Source: TMED13 sp042090305
GTDB lineage: Bacteria > Pseudomonadota > Alphaproteobacteria > Methylaequorales > Methylaequoraceae
Direction of reading: 5' to 3'
Assembly: GCA_042090305.1 (NCBI GenBank)
Contig: JBELJQ010000015.1
Coordinates: 1-41,331, forward strand
Length of the DNA: 41,331 nucleotides
Positions 34,544-41,331 of the stretch are shown here, in pieces; positions within the stretch are counted from its first letter, which is position 1; every line of letters begins with the position of its first letter. The notes below the pieces were generated by a model. The model did not search any database. It was not told where the DNA came from and saw only the letters and a program-made list of their open reading frames with translations. The position numbers were made by a program, and so were the translations under genes.

Positions 34544-35293
34544 ATGCGCAATATGAACTTGCTATCCATATTAAACAAATTGTTTAATTTTGTGAAATCC
34601 CCCCAACCTTACCTCGAAAATATTGTTGGAAAATATATTCTTAACAATAAGGAAAAATACAAAACTGCAGCTAGAGATTATTTTGAAAAAAAAAATCTTA
34701 TTCAATATTTCAGTTCAGGAGAGAAAACTGAGATAAAGCCTGAATACTTAGATCTCAAAAATTTGTATGAATCCATTATAATAAGAAGGCCAGAAGTTGT
34801 ATTAGAATTTGGAGTAGGTTTTTCAACGATTGCAATGTTATTAGCACTTCATGAAAATAGTAAAATAGGGAAAAATGGAAAGTTATACGTAGTGGATCCA
34901 GAAAAAAAATGGATTCAAAATACACAAAAAAAAATCCCTAATTTTTTGAAGAAATATGTAGTTTTCAATTATTCTTTAGCAAAAGTAAAAATTTTTGACG
35001 GTCAATTAGTAAGTTTTTTTGACACACTACCTGATATATCTCCTAACATGATTTTACTTGATGGACCAAACCCAGAGTCAGTAAAGGGAAGTATAAACGG
35101 TTTGAAATTTTCATCAGGTAGACCGATTGTTGCTGCAGATATACTGTTATATGAATCGTCATCACCAACTGATTTATATATCATTGTTGATGGAAGGCAT
35201 AGAAATGCAAACTTTTTATTAAAGAACTTAAAATTAAATTACAAATTTTCCAGAAATGTTGGGTTCAAACGTTTCACGATTGAAAAATTATAA
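34544..35293 (+). CDS. Class I SAM-dependent methyltransferase, unknown substrate
   Basis: The 249-residue protein has a SAM-binding motif EFGVGFSTIAM (residues 88-98) and an acidic end of strand 2 in LYVVDPEKKW, then ILLDGPNPESVKGS where family members place the post-I acidic loop. It has no membrane segment or signal peptide. The pattern is like the FkbM/rhamnosyl-type or glycan methyltransferases, but I cannot assign a substrate. An in-frame ATG four codons in is an alternative start. It lies 22 bp before the cupredoxin gene, suggesting one transcript. Confidence 0.75.
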   Translation: MRNMNLLSILNKLFNFVKSPQPYLENIVGKYILNNKEKYKTAARDYFEKKNLIQYFSSGEKTEIKPEYLDLKNLYESIIIRRPEVVLEFGVGFSTIAMLLALHENSKIGKNGKLYVVDPEKKWIQNTQKKIPNFLKKYVVFNYSLAKVKIFDGQLVSFFDTLPDISPNMILLDGPNPESVKGSINGLKFSSGRPIVAADILLYESSSPTDLYIIVDGRHRNANFLLKNLKLNYKFSRNVGFKRFTIEKL

Positions 35294-35314
35294 CTTAAAT
35301 AATATTATAAATTA

Positions 35315-35803
35315 ATGGCTATTTTAATGAAAAACTTTAGTTTCCTTTTTAGATTTATTTTCCCGTTTATGTTGACTTTTAGCAGCATAGTTCAGTCTAA
35401 GGGTGATTTAACTAGACAAGAGCCAATAGACGTTGAAATATTTATGAAAGGAACTAAAGGAAAAGTACACTATTACGAACCTTCAGTTTTAAAGTTTGAA
35501 ACTGGAAAATTATACAAGTTAGTTATAAAAAATATTAGTGACAGTAAACATTATTTTTCATCAAAAAAGTTTGCTGAATCAATTTTTACAAGAAAAATTC
35601 AGATAAAAAAAAATAATCAAAAAATCGCTGAAATCAAAGGAGTTATCAATGAAGTTGAAGTGTTTCCTGAAAACTCTGTAGAGTGGTGGTTTATTCCCGT
35701 TAAAACCGGTAGGTTTGATGATTTATCGTGTTATGTGAAAGATGATAAATCAAAAAAGGAACATTCTCAGATGGGAATGATTGGTTCTATTATTGTGGAA
35801 TGA
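35315..35803 (+). CDS. Exported cupredoxin-like copper protein
   Basis: The 162-residue protein has a signal peptide (cleavage near residue 29) and a cupredoxin-type beta fold. Type 1 copper ligands are visible: H79 (DSKHYF), C139 (LSCYV), H150 and M155 (EHSQMGMIGSIIV), the last part matching the HxxxxMxGxIxV ending of small blue copper proteins. The loop from Cys to the second His holds ten residues, longer than the usual four to six. It should act in the periplasm as an electron or copper carrier. The ATG at 35327 is an alternative start. Confidence 0.75.
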   Translation: MAILMKNFSFLFRFIFPFMLTFSSIVQSKGDLTRQEPIDVEIFMKGTKGKVHYYEPSVLKFETGKLYKLVIKNISDSKHYFSSKKFAESIFTRKIQIKKNNQKIAEIKGVINEVEVFPENSVEWWFIPVKTGRFDDLSCYVKDDKSKKEHSQMGMIGSIIVE

Positions 35804-36052
35804 TATGTAATTGAAAAAATAAAAAAACAATCAATTAAAGATTTCCATCATTTTTTGCATGAGAGCTCTTTCTAACTGTCAAAATTTCAAATGATTTTTT
35901 AGATTTTTGACATTGTCAGCTTTATCAAGACATGGATCTCCTCTCCATTTCGGTAATTCTGTCTCTCATTTCAAAGTCATTACAGTTCAATAATATTTAA
36001 TTATCCAAATAATTCTGTTGCAGAATTATCTAATTTATATTTTGATAGGGGT

Positions 36053-36721
36053 ATGTATCTCCGTCAGGCTATTCCAAAATTATCACAATGCGTTGGTATA
36101 AGATTTAAAGAATTGTTTGCTGATCTTCCAGATGAGTTACTTTTAAATAAGGGAAATGTTGGGCAGTTATTACAAATCAAAATTGGTTTGCCATTAGACA
36201 GTTCCTTGACAGATTTTAGGGATGGTGAACTAAAAACAAATAAGAGTGATAGCAAAGGTGTTTCTCGAGAAACTATGTTCATCACTCAAATATCCAAGCA
36301 AATAGACACTTTAGTTTGTGAAAAGCCAAAAGCATTTGAGTCTTCAAATTTGTTTCAGAAAATCAGACGAATATTATTTTTACCTGTTTGCAAGGACTCA
36401 GCGTCCCACGAGGACTGGTTTTTTGTCTCATTAATTGATGTTAATTTAGATGAAAATAATTATCTATATTCAAAACTCAAAGCCGATTATTTTAAAATTT
36501 GTGGAGATCTTAAAGAACATATACGAAGGAGTGACGATGGCTATATTCATACGTCTAATGGTGAATTCATCCAAATTAGATCCAAAGACTCAAAGCCTTA
36601 TCATCCCATTTTTTCAGAAACTTACAGTAGATACGTTTCAAACAAAAATCACGCATTTTACTTCAAAAAGAATTTTATGAATTTTGCTAGGCAATATGGA
36701 AATGTTATCAAAACAATCTGA
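36053..36721 (+). CDS. MutH/Sau3AI-family endonuclease, predicted GATC specificity
   Basis: The 222-residue protein matches the MutH/Sau3AI nuclease fold: KGNVGQLLQIKIG (33-45), the catalytic TDFRDGELKTNKSD (D54, E59, K61), SRETMFITQIS, and the C-terminal GEFIQIRSKDSK and HAFYFKKNFMNFARQYGN, which align with MutH's EYLQIRPKA and FYLKKNFTSALL. MutH nicks unmethylated GATC in mismatch repair; Sau3AI is a restriction enzyme for the same site. Where E. coli MutH has catalytic E56, this has Q41. The next gene is a DpnA-like methylase that overlaps it. Coding-like sequence continues upstream of the ATG, so the true start is uncertain. Confidence 0.85.
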   Translation: MYLRQAIPKLSQCVGIRFKELFADLPDELLLNKGNVGQLLQIKIGLPLDSSLTDFRDGELKTNKSDSKGVSRETMFITQISKQIDTLVCEKPKAFESSNLFQKIRRILFLPVCKDSASHEDWFFVSLIDVNLDENNYLYSKLKADYFKICGDLKEHIRRSDDGYIHTSNGEFIQIRSKDSKPYHPIFSETYSRYVSNKNHAFYFKKNFMNFARQYGNVIKTI

Positions 36722-37484
36722 ATATCAAATTAAACACGGCAATTGCCTAGAAATTATGGACTCCTTCATTACTAAGAGGGATATAAATTTTGATCTGATT
36801 TTTGCTGATCCCCCATACTTTTTATCAAATGGAGGAATAACCTGCCAAAATGGAAAAATGGTAAAAGTTGACAAAGGGGGCTGGGACAAATCGCAAGGTG
36901 CTGAAATAAATCACGAGTTTAATAGAGAATGGATAAAGCGATGCCAAAATCTGCTTAGTGACAATGGTACTTTGGTTGTCTCAGGCACGCATCATGTGAT
37001 CTTTTCAGTTGGGTTTGCTATGCAACAATTAGGCATGAAAATACTCAATTCTATTACTTGGGAAAAACCAAATCCCCCTCCAAATTTAGCTTGTAGATAT
37101 TTCACTCATTCAACAGAAACTTTGATTTGGGCAGCAAAGAATGAGAAATCTAAACATTTCTTTAATTACCCAATGATGAAGGAAATGAATGGAGGAAAAC
37201 AAATGAAAGATGTTTGGAGATTTACTGCTCCAGGTAAACAAGAAAAAAAATTTGGAAAGCATCCAACACAAAAGCCTGAGGCTCTTTTAGAGAGGATTAT
37301 ATTAGCAGCTACTGATGTTAATGACGCTATTTTAGATCCCTTTAATGGATCTGGAACTACGGGAGTTGCAGCCATCAAGCACAAGAGATTGTTTACAGGT
37401 ATTGAATTGGATGAGGAATATATAAACTTATCGAAGCAAAGATTCGAGGATGCAATAGAGATACGAGATACAAGGCTACTTTAG
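36696..37484 (+). CDS. DNA adenine N6-methyltransferase, DpnA-like (beta class), predicted GATC
   Basis: The protein (262 residues from this ATG) has motif IV ADPPYFLSNGGI near the N-terminus and motif I DPFNGSGTTG near the C-terminus, the order of beta-class amino-methyltransferases. It shows close resemblance to the DpnA methylase of the DpnII system, which acts on GATC: NSITWEKPNPPPNLACRYFT, FTHSTETLIWAAKN, MKEMNGGKQMKDVWR and GKHPTQKPEALLERIILA. It protects sites from, or marks strands for, the partner nuclease, whose end it overlaps. An in-frame TTG at 36684 and an ATG at 36702 are other starts. Confidence 0.9.
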   Translation: MEMLSKQSEYQIKHGNCLEIMDSFITKRDINFDLIFADPPYFLSNGGITCQNGKMVKVDKGGWDKSQGAEINHEFNREWIKRCQNLLSDNGTLVVSGTHHVIFSVGFAMQQLGMKILNSITWEKPNPPPNLACRYFTHSTETLIWAAKNEKSKHFFNYPMMKEMNGGKQMKDVWRFTAPGKQEKKFGKHPTQKPEALLERIILAATDVNDAILDPFNGSGTTGVAAIKHKRLFTGIELDEEYINLSKQRFEDAIEIRDTRLL

Positions 37485-37623
37485 CTTTGCTGTGAAAAAA
37501 AATTAATTTCATTGTCAAAATCCCTACTAACTAAAATGTTAGAAAGTATTTAAAAGAGGAAATAAAAACAATTACCTAAAGCATTAGCGTTATTGAGTGG
37601 GAATAAATTTTTAATCAATTTTA

Positions 37624-38049
37624 TTACTTTGTGTCTAAATAAACTCTGTTTCCTCTTAATGCAAAGAATAATCCACCACAGTACATCATTAAATGAAAAT
37701 TATCGTGTAACAAAACATCTAGAATACTATCTGGTTCTTGTATTAAAATTATACCCGTCATAATGCCACATATGACTATACCACTAAATCTAGTGATTAA
37801 TCCTCCATAACTATTAAGCCTTTTAGAAATCAACAACCCTCCAATCAATAAACCAATACCTGAAAGGAGTTCTCCCCATGCTACAAAAAACCAAACAGTC
37901 ATTGGAAGCCCAAATGATTCTGCATCAGAAATTTTTAGTGGTAACTTTGAGAACCCTTGTAATATAAAAACTATTGAAAGAGGAAATCTTATTAAGAAAT
38001 TGGCTCCTTTGAAATCTGGTATCTTTTTTAGAAATTTTTTTACTAACAT
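37624..38049 (-). CDS. DoxX-family membrane protein
   Basis: The 141-residue protein has four membrane helices and the DoxX-type pattern FLIRFPLSIVFILQGFSKLP, VWFFVAWGELLSGIGLLIGG, and a final HLMMYCGGLFFAL segment. DoxX proteins are small integral membrane proteins, often linked to redox or thiol stress, with no fixed function. It stands alone with long flanks. The start follows a short AT-rich leader. Confidence 0.75.
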   Translation of the reverse strand: MLVKKFLKKIPDFKGANFLIRFPLSIVFILQGFSKLPLKISDAESFGLPMTVWFFVAWGELLSGIGLLIGGLLISKRLNSYGGLITRFSGIVICGIMTGIILIQEPDSILDVLLHDNFHLMMYCGGLFFALRGNRVYLDTK

Positions 38050-38276
38050 ATTTTACCTTAACTAAAATAGAAAAATTTTTAATTATATAACAAATGTACT
38101 GTAGGTTTTGTTTTTCAAACAGATTTTTTACTTAACTATAAACACTAAAGGCTATATTACAATATCTCTAGACGAAATCGTAACATTAGTAAACAATTAA
38201 ACACTTAATTTTCTCTTACATTTGATTTAGTTAAAAAAAATATTAAATTTCAATAAATTGTGATTATTTATATCAA

Positions 38277-38681
38277 ATGAAGTTTTTTGTTATTTTCTTT
38301 TTATTAATTTTATCATCATGCGTTTCCTATAAGCCTACTTACAATTATTTTGTTGAGTGTGAAAGAGGCGATGTTAAGTTCAGTGACTTGTCATCATGTG
38401 CCTTTGAAAAGATTGAAAAAGATTGTAAAGAGAATCAAGATTGTAAAAGTGATAGTGAAAGATTTTTAAAAATCATAAAAAGACTTCAGTTGATGGTAGA
38501 TAAGAAAGAAATCACCGAAAATGAAGCCATGTTTAGGTATCTCAATTTAGTAGATTTCGAAGAATCTAAATCTAAAACAGAGAAAAATAGAGACGTCAGA
38601 AATCATTCATATTACTTTGATAGTTTTTATTTAAGACGCTTGCCTGCCTGTTATTATCAAGGAGCTAGTTTTTGTTATTGA
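38277..38681 (+). CDS. Unknown lipoprotein
   Basis: The 134-residue protein has a lipoprotein signal (MKFFVIFFLLILSSCVSY, lipobox LSSC, C15), several further cysteines (C28, C41, C50, C56 and near the C-terminus CYYQGASFCY), and a helical middle (LKIIKRLQLMVDKKEITENE). The middle recalls the SHOCT-like short helix pairs but the resemblance is weak. I do not recognise it. It is followed 79 bp later by a small membrane protein gene. Confidence 0.55.
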   Translation: MKFFVIFFLLILSSCVSYKPTYNYFVECERGDVKFSDLSSCAFEKIEKDCKENQDCKSDSERFLKIIKRLQLMVDKKEITENEAMFRYLNLVDFEESKSKTEKNRDVRNHSYYFDSFYLRRLPACYYQGASFCY

Positions 38682-38760
38682 AAATAAATATCTACGCAAA
38701 TAACTGCAGCTAAGTAAAGTATCAGAAATCATTTTTATACTTTAAATTTGAGTTGGTTAC

Positions 38761-39042
38761 ATGGTTTTATTAGGAGTTACAGCATTATATATTTTTTTAT
38801 TTCTACCGTGTCTATGGATTTTTACTTATCCTATTTATTGGTTAAATAAAAAAACTAAATCCAAAGTAAACCCATTTCTAATGAATATAGAACTTGAATT
38901 TATTGGAAGTTCTCTAGCCTCTTTAGTTCACGTCTTACTTGGAGGGTTTTATATCATTTTCTTCGGTTTACTTTACTGTATTGCATTTGTTTATTCTTTA
39001 ATGATAACTGGAAATATTGTCTTCTCATGGTTTGGGATTTAA
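38761..39042 (+). CDS. Unknown small membrane protein
   Basis: The 93-residue protein has an N-terminal membrane helix (about residues 4-24), a short cytoplasmic Lys-rich loop (NKKTKSKVNPF) and a C-terminal hydrophobic half (about 48-90) that can form two helices. It has no recognised motif. It follows the lipoprotein gene with 79 bp between and may share a transcript. Function unknown. Confidence 0.5.
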   Translation: MVLLGVTALYIFLFLPCLWIFTYPIYWLNKKTKSKVNPFLMNIELEFIGSSLASLVHVLLGGFYIIFFGLLYCIAFVYSLMITGNIVFSWFGI

Positions 39043-39119
39043 GAGAAAAACGACTTTGATATTGGGCGTATAAAATCTTGCTCTCATCACTAAAATATTA
39101 AATATTTATTTACTTGATA

Positions 39120-39422
39120 TTAAATTACTACCTTGAAACCTTCAAAGTCGGGATGACCGATATATATATCTTTGTTCTTTCCAGTATTTTTATGTGCCAT
39201 CCTAAAGGATTCAGACTTTGTCCAGTTTATAAAGTCTTGTTCTGAATCCCATCTGCTGTGTGAAGCATATAAGGTAAAGCCTTTATTACTGGAGCCCTTA
39301 ATTAAATTAAAATCAATAAATCCAGGAACATTATCTAAGTGAGATTCTCTATTTAGCCAAATATCTTCAAATTGACGTTCTTTTCCAAGAACAATTTTAA
39401 ATCTATTCATTGCAATGTACAT
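39120..39422 (-). CDS. Heme-degrading monooxygenase, IsdG/HmuD-like (ABM domain)
   Basis: The 100-residue protein has the antibiotic-biosynthesis-monooxygenase fold: MYIAMNRFKIVLGKERQFED, VPGFIDFNLIKG, LYASHSRWDSEQDFINWT, and SFRMAHKNTG. The triad N6, W67 and H77 corresponds to the Asn/Trp/His set that IsdG-type enzymes use to degrade heme and release iron. It should act as a cytoplasmic dimer. It stands alone; no heme transporter is next to it. No clear iron-regulator box was seen upstream. Confidence 0.85.
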   Translation of the reverse strand: MYIAMNRFKIVLGKERQFEDIWLNRESHLDNVPGFIDFNLIKGSSNKGFTLYASHSRWDSEQDFINWTKSESFRMAHKNTGKNKDIYIGHPDFEGFKVVI

Positions 39423-39526
39423 AATCTCAATCTCTTTTCTAGTAAAGTAGTTTAATTTAAATTATTTTAAAGCTTTATTTAAGAATTTCATTTAACAATC
39501 CTTTAGAACCTCAAAAAGAAACAAGA

Positions 39527-39561
39527 GCGAATAGTTGCCAGCACATGTGGATGATACTTCT
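39527..39561 (+). repeat. Imperfect direct repeat, copy 1
   Basis: This 35-base unit begins GCGAATAGTTGCC and ends GATGATACTTCT. It agrees with copy 2 at 40081 at 26 of 35 positions without gaps. Similarity continues upstream with small gaps (CCTTT ... CTC ... A-rich), making the element perhaps 65 bases long. Confidence 0.45.
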
Positions 39562-39841
39562 TTTTCTAGGTAAATGGTCTGTCTCGTAATTTACAAGGGG
39601 TTACTTAAAAAGTGCGTTGCTAATGAGTGTTTTTTCTGCGCGACTTCTGCACGTACTAATTTTACGTACAATTTAATTATTTCTATTTTCTAAAGAAAAA
39701 ATTACCACAGACTAAATTACAATGACTACTAATAATTTTTCAATAAAGGATATTAGTATTAGTTTAGATATATAACTAGAGGTGATAGTAAGTATAGACA
39801 AAAAAAATTTATACAGAGACTTATTAATTACTATATAAACA

Positions 39842-39889
39842 TAGGCGTCTAAAATGATTCCTTCCTTTTGCGACATGTTTAGGCGCCTA
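39842..39889. repeat. Inverted repeat with 24-base loop
   Basis: TAGGCGTCTAAA (39842-39853) pairs with TTTAGGCGCCTA (39878-39889) over 12 positions, with one G-U pair when read as plus-strand RNA. The right arm is itself palindromic (TTAGGCGCCTAA). No T-run follows directly on either strand, so it is not a classic terminator. Confidence 0.5.
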
Positions 39890-40080
39890 ATCCTTTTAAT
39901 TGAGTAATTTTTAAAATTACAAACGAAGAATGTCTGTTCCAATTATTAAAGTATGACCTTTATATTTGAAATTATAACAAACATAAAGAAGATAAATTCC
40001 AAAAATTATTTAAGATTTATTAATTTTTCTGTTGAGTAAATCCCCTGAAACCCTTTGTGAGTCTCCCTAAAAAAAGAATG

Positions 40081-40115
40081 GCGAATAATTGCTCGCTCTT
40101 ACTGATGAGACTTCT
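40081..40115 (+). repeat. Imperfect direct repeat, copy 2
   Basis: This is the second copy of the 35-base unit, starting GCGAATAATTGC and ending GATGAGACTTCT. A perfect six-base hairpin TGAGAC / GTCTCA begins inside its right end. Confidence 0.45.
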
Positions 40116-40191
40116 GTGTCTCAGTTAAAGTCCTAAATTTTGTTTCAGCAAGAGGTAAAAGAATTAATACATACAGTCTATCACTTTAGAT

Positions 40192-40995
40192 TTAGTTAAC
40201 TTTTTTAAATTTCAGAGTCATCCTGTCACTTTCACCTATTGATAAATATAGGGATTTATTTTTTTCACCTTCAACTAACCTCGGAGGTAAAGTCCAAACT
40301 CCTTTTTCATAATTTTTTAAATCTCTAGGATTAGAATTTATATTGGATTTTTCAACTAATTTAAAACCATGACTTTCTATTTGATCAATGATAAATGATT
40401 CTTTGACATAACCTTTACTAAATTCCAAATCAAGACTTTTATCCGCTCTATGTTGAACTATGCCTAATACACCTCCTTTTTTCAGAGATTTATTAATCGA
40501 ATTAAAAATATTATCTGATTTATTTTGATCTAAAAAATTATGAATATTTCTAAAAGTCAAAATCAAATCAAAGTAATTATCATAATTATGGAAATTAAAA
40601 TTTTTATCGATATCCAGGTTCTTTATTTCCCCAAAAATTTTTTGATTCTCCTTAAAATAATTAAAAAATTCTGTTTGTATTTTTTTAATTATATCTACTG
40701 CATAAGTTGGATCTTGATAGGTTGCGACATAAAAGTTATTTGTATCCTTCATATAGTGCCCTATAACTTTGGTATACCATCCTCTCCCAGGGATTATTTC
40801 TAAAGTTTTATTTTTTTTATCGATTCCAAAAAATGTTAGAGTTTCGTAGGGGTTTCTATATTTATCTCTATTTTTTTCATCTTCAGATCTATGAACATTT
40901 TTTATTGCTTGTTTAAGTTGAATGTCTTCATCAGGAGAACAACTTGTCATTCCTGAGAAAAAAATAAGTGTTATGATGTAAAAGACTGTTTTCAT
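40192..40995 (-). CDS. Exported lipoprotein with methyltransferase fold (COG4798-like)
   Basis: The 267-residue protein has a lipoprotein signal (FFSGMTSC, C19) and then a domain that matches the predicted methyltransferases of COG4798: HRSEDEKNRDKYRNPYETLT, FFGI, LEIIPGRGWYTKVIGHYM, LILTFRNIHNFL, LKKGGVLGIVQHRAD, INSNPRDLKNYEKGVWTLPP and the end SIGESDRMTLKFKK. The family is usually exported, which is odd because SAM is not known in the periplasm; the real reaction is unknown. It stands alone, at the end of a gene-poor region. A broken frame ends three bases before its ATG. Confidence 0.8.
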   Translation of the reverse strand: MKTVFYIITLIFFSGMTSCSPDEDIQLKQAIKNVHRSEDEKNRDKYRNPYETLTFFGIDKKNKTLEIIPGRGWYTKVIGHYMKDTNNFYVATYQDPTYAVDIIKKIQTEFFNYFKENQKIFGEIKNLDIDKNFNFHNYDNYFDLILTFRNIHNFLDQNKSDNIFNSINKSLKKGGVLGIVQHRADKSLDLEFSKGYVKESFIIDQIESHGFKLVEKSNINSNPRDLKNYEKGVWTLPPRLVEGEKNKSLYLSIGESDRMTLKFKKVN

Positions 40996-40998
40996 AAA

Positions 40999-41100
40999 TT
41001 ATACTACATTATCAATCTTATCATCTATTGAAAACTCTTTATTAATAACCTCTGAGATTAGACTTAAAACTAGTTCATTTTTAAATCCTATCTTAACGGT
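40999..41100 (-). pseudogene. Possible 3' remnant of a gene upstream of the exported lipoprotein
   Basis: On the minus strand a 33-codon frame without a start codon (TVKIGFKNELVLSLISEVIN, then a charged end) closes with TAA three bases before the next gene's ATG, as a normal operon neighbour would. Another frame upstream begins with an ATG at about 41170 and stops inside the same stretch. This could be a broken gene or chance in AT-rich DNA. Confidence 0.2.
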
Positions 41101-41331
41101 CTAGTTTTTGTAAGTCCAGAACTACAGGAGAATGAAAAAACTTTAAAATCTTTCACTGCGCACTGCGGCATAAGGAGAATAGTTTTTTTCAAATTAGTTT
41201 CCCCCAAGTTGTATATAGAAAAAATGATTAACCAACTTTAATTATTGTAAACCCTCTCACACAACGTTTTATTTAAAAGATGCGCGCTTGTACCCTGTTT
41301 GTAATACTTCCAATCTTTTTTTGGAGTTCCT
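41101..41331. other. Non-coding or unresolved end of window
   Basis: No supported gene is seen. An ATG at 41280 opens a frame to the window edge with a signal-like start (MRACTLFVILPIFFW), but it has no clear ribosome binding site and only 17 codons are visible. Confidence 0.4.

Larger units (their letters stand above)
39423..40191. other. Gene-free stretch with imperfect repeats
   Basis: No credible gene was found in these 769 bases. It contains two diverged copies of a 35-base unit (39527-39561 and 40081-40115, 26 of 35 identical), a 12-bp inverted repeat at 39842-39889 and a TGAGAC/GTCTCA hairpin at 40105-40122. Both strands are interrupted by stops except one weak 76-codon frame on the minus strand, rejected. 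It may hold a small RNA or decayed genes. Confidence 0.5.

Noticed and set aside
36450..36680. 76-codon plus-strand frame inside the MutH-like gene
   Set aside because: The MutH frame holds the conserved C-terminal motifs through this stretch, so this is a shadow.
39712..39942. 76-codon minus-strand frame in the gene-free stretch
   Set aside because: Very Ile/Tyr/Ser-rich, no family resemblance, no ribosome site, and it runs through the inverted repeat; most likely chance in AT-rich DNA.
41280..41331. Start of a possible signal-peptide protein at the window edge
   Set aside because: Only 17 codons are visible and no ribosome site is seen; the case cannot be judged here.
1..41331. tRNA, rRNA, CRISPR arrays, insertion sequences and prophage genes
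   Set aside because: No T-loop motifs with cloverleaf context, no spaced identical repeats, and no transposase, integrase or phage proteins were found by reading both strands.

Overview
The window is a low-GC, gene-dense stretch of a Gram-negative bacterium, most likely a streamlined alphaproteobacterium of marine type. Seen in the sequence: a full division and cell wall (dcw) block with an alphaproteobacterial-type FtsZ tail (IPAFLRRQAN), a MurE with the DNPR motif of meso-diaminopimelate enzymes, LpxC and BamD (an outer membrane with lipid A), and an SspB gene directly before fumC. The order-level placement is inference. No tRNA, rRNA, CRISPR array or insertion sequence was found.

Positions 1-3070 (+) hold the end of a UvrD-type helicase gene, prmA and a large Xaa-Pro aminopeptidase gene. 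Positions 3054-23888 (-) are one almost uninterrupted block, in transcription order: mraZ, ftsZ, rsmH, ftsL, ftsI, murE, murF, mraY, murD, ftsW, murG, murC, murB, ddl, ftsQ, ftsA, lpxC, bamD, recN. It covers the steps from UDP-MurNAc peptide assembly through lipid II synthesis, septal cross-linking and Z-ring assembly to lipid A and outer-membrane assembly. Most neighbours overlap or touch. The striking point is ftsZ: it sits second, between mraZ and rsmH, instead of after ftsA. A promoter and three 10-bp-spaced TGGGA-like boxes precede mraZ. The RNase P RNA gene lies just upstream.

Positions 24344-30991 hold an Amidase_2 cell-wall amidase, an SH3-domain protein, an AsmA-like protein, fumC, sspB, a small membrane protein and several very small genes. 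Positions 30071-35803 look like an envelope and metal region: an exported metallo-beta-lactamase-fold protein, an orphan TupA-like binding lipoprotein, a small Cys-containing exported protein, a Met-rich outer-membrane barrel protein, a MORN-repeat protein, a 24-codon mini-gene with a very strong ribosome binding site and its own terminator, a cold-shock protein, a methyltransferase and a cupredoxin.

Positions 36053-37484 hold a MutH/Sau3AI-type nuclease overlapping a DpnA-like adenine methyltransferase, a probable GATC restriction-modification (or Dam/MutH-like) pair. The rest (37500-41331) is looser: DoxX, an unknown lipoprotein, an unknown membrane protein, an IsdG-like heme monooxygenase, about 770 bp without a credible gene but with imperfect repeats, and an exported COG4798-type methyltransferase-fold lipoprotein.
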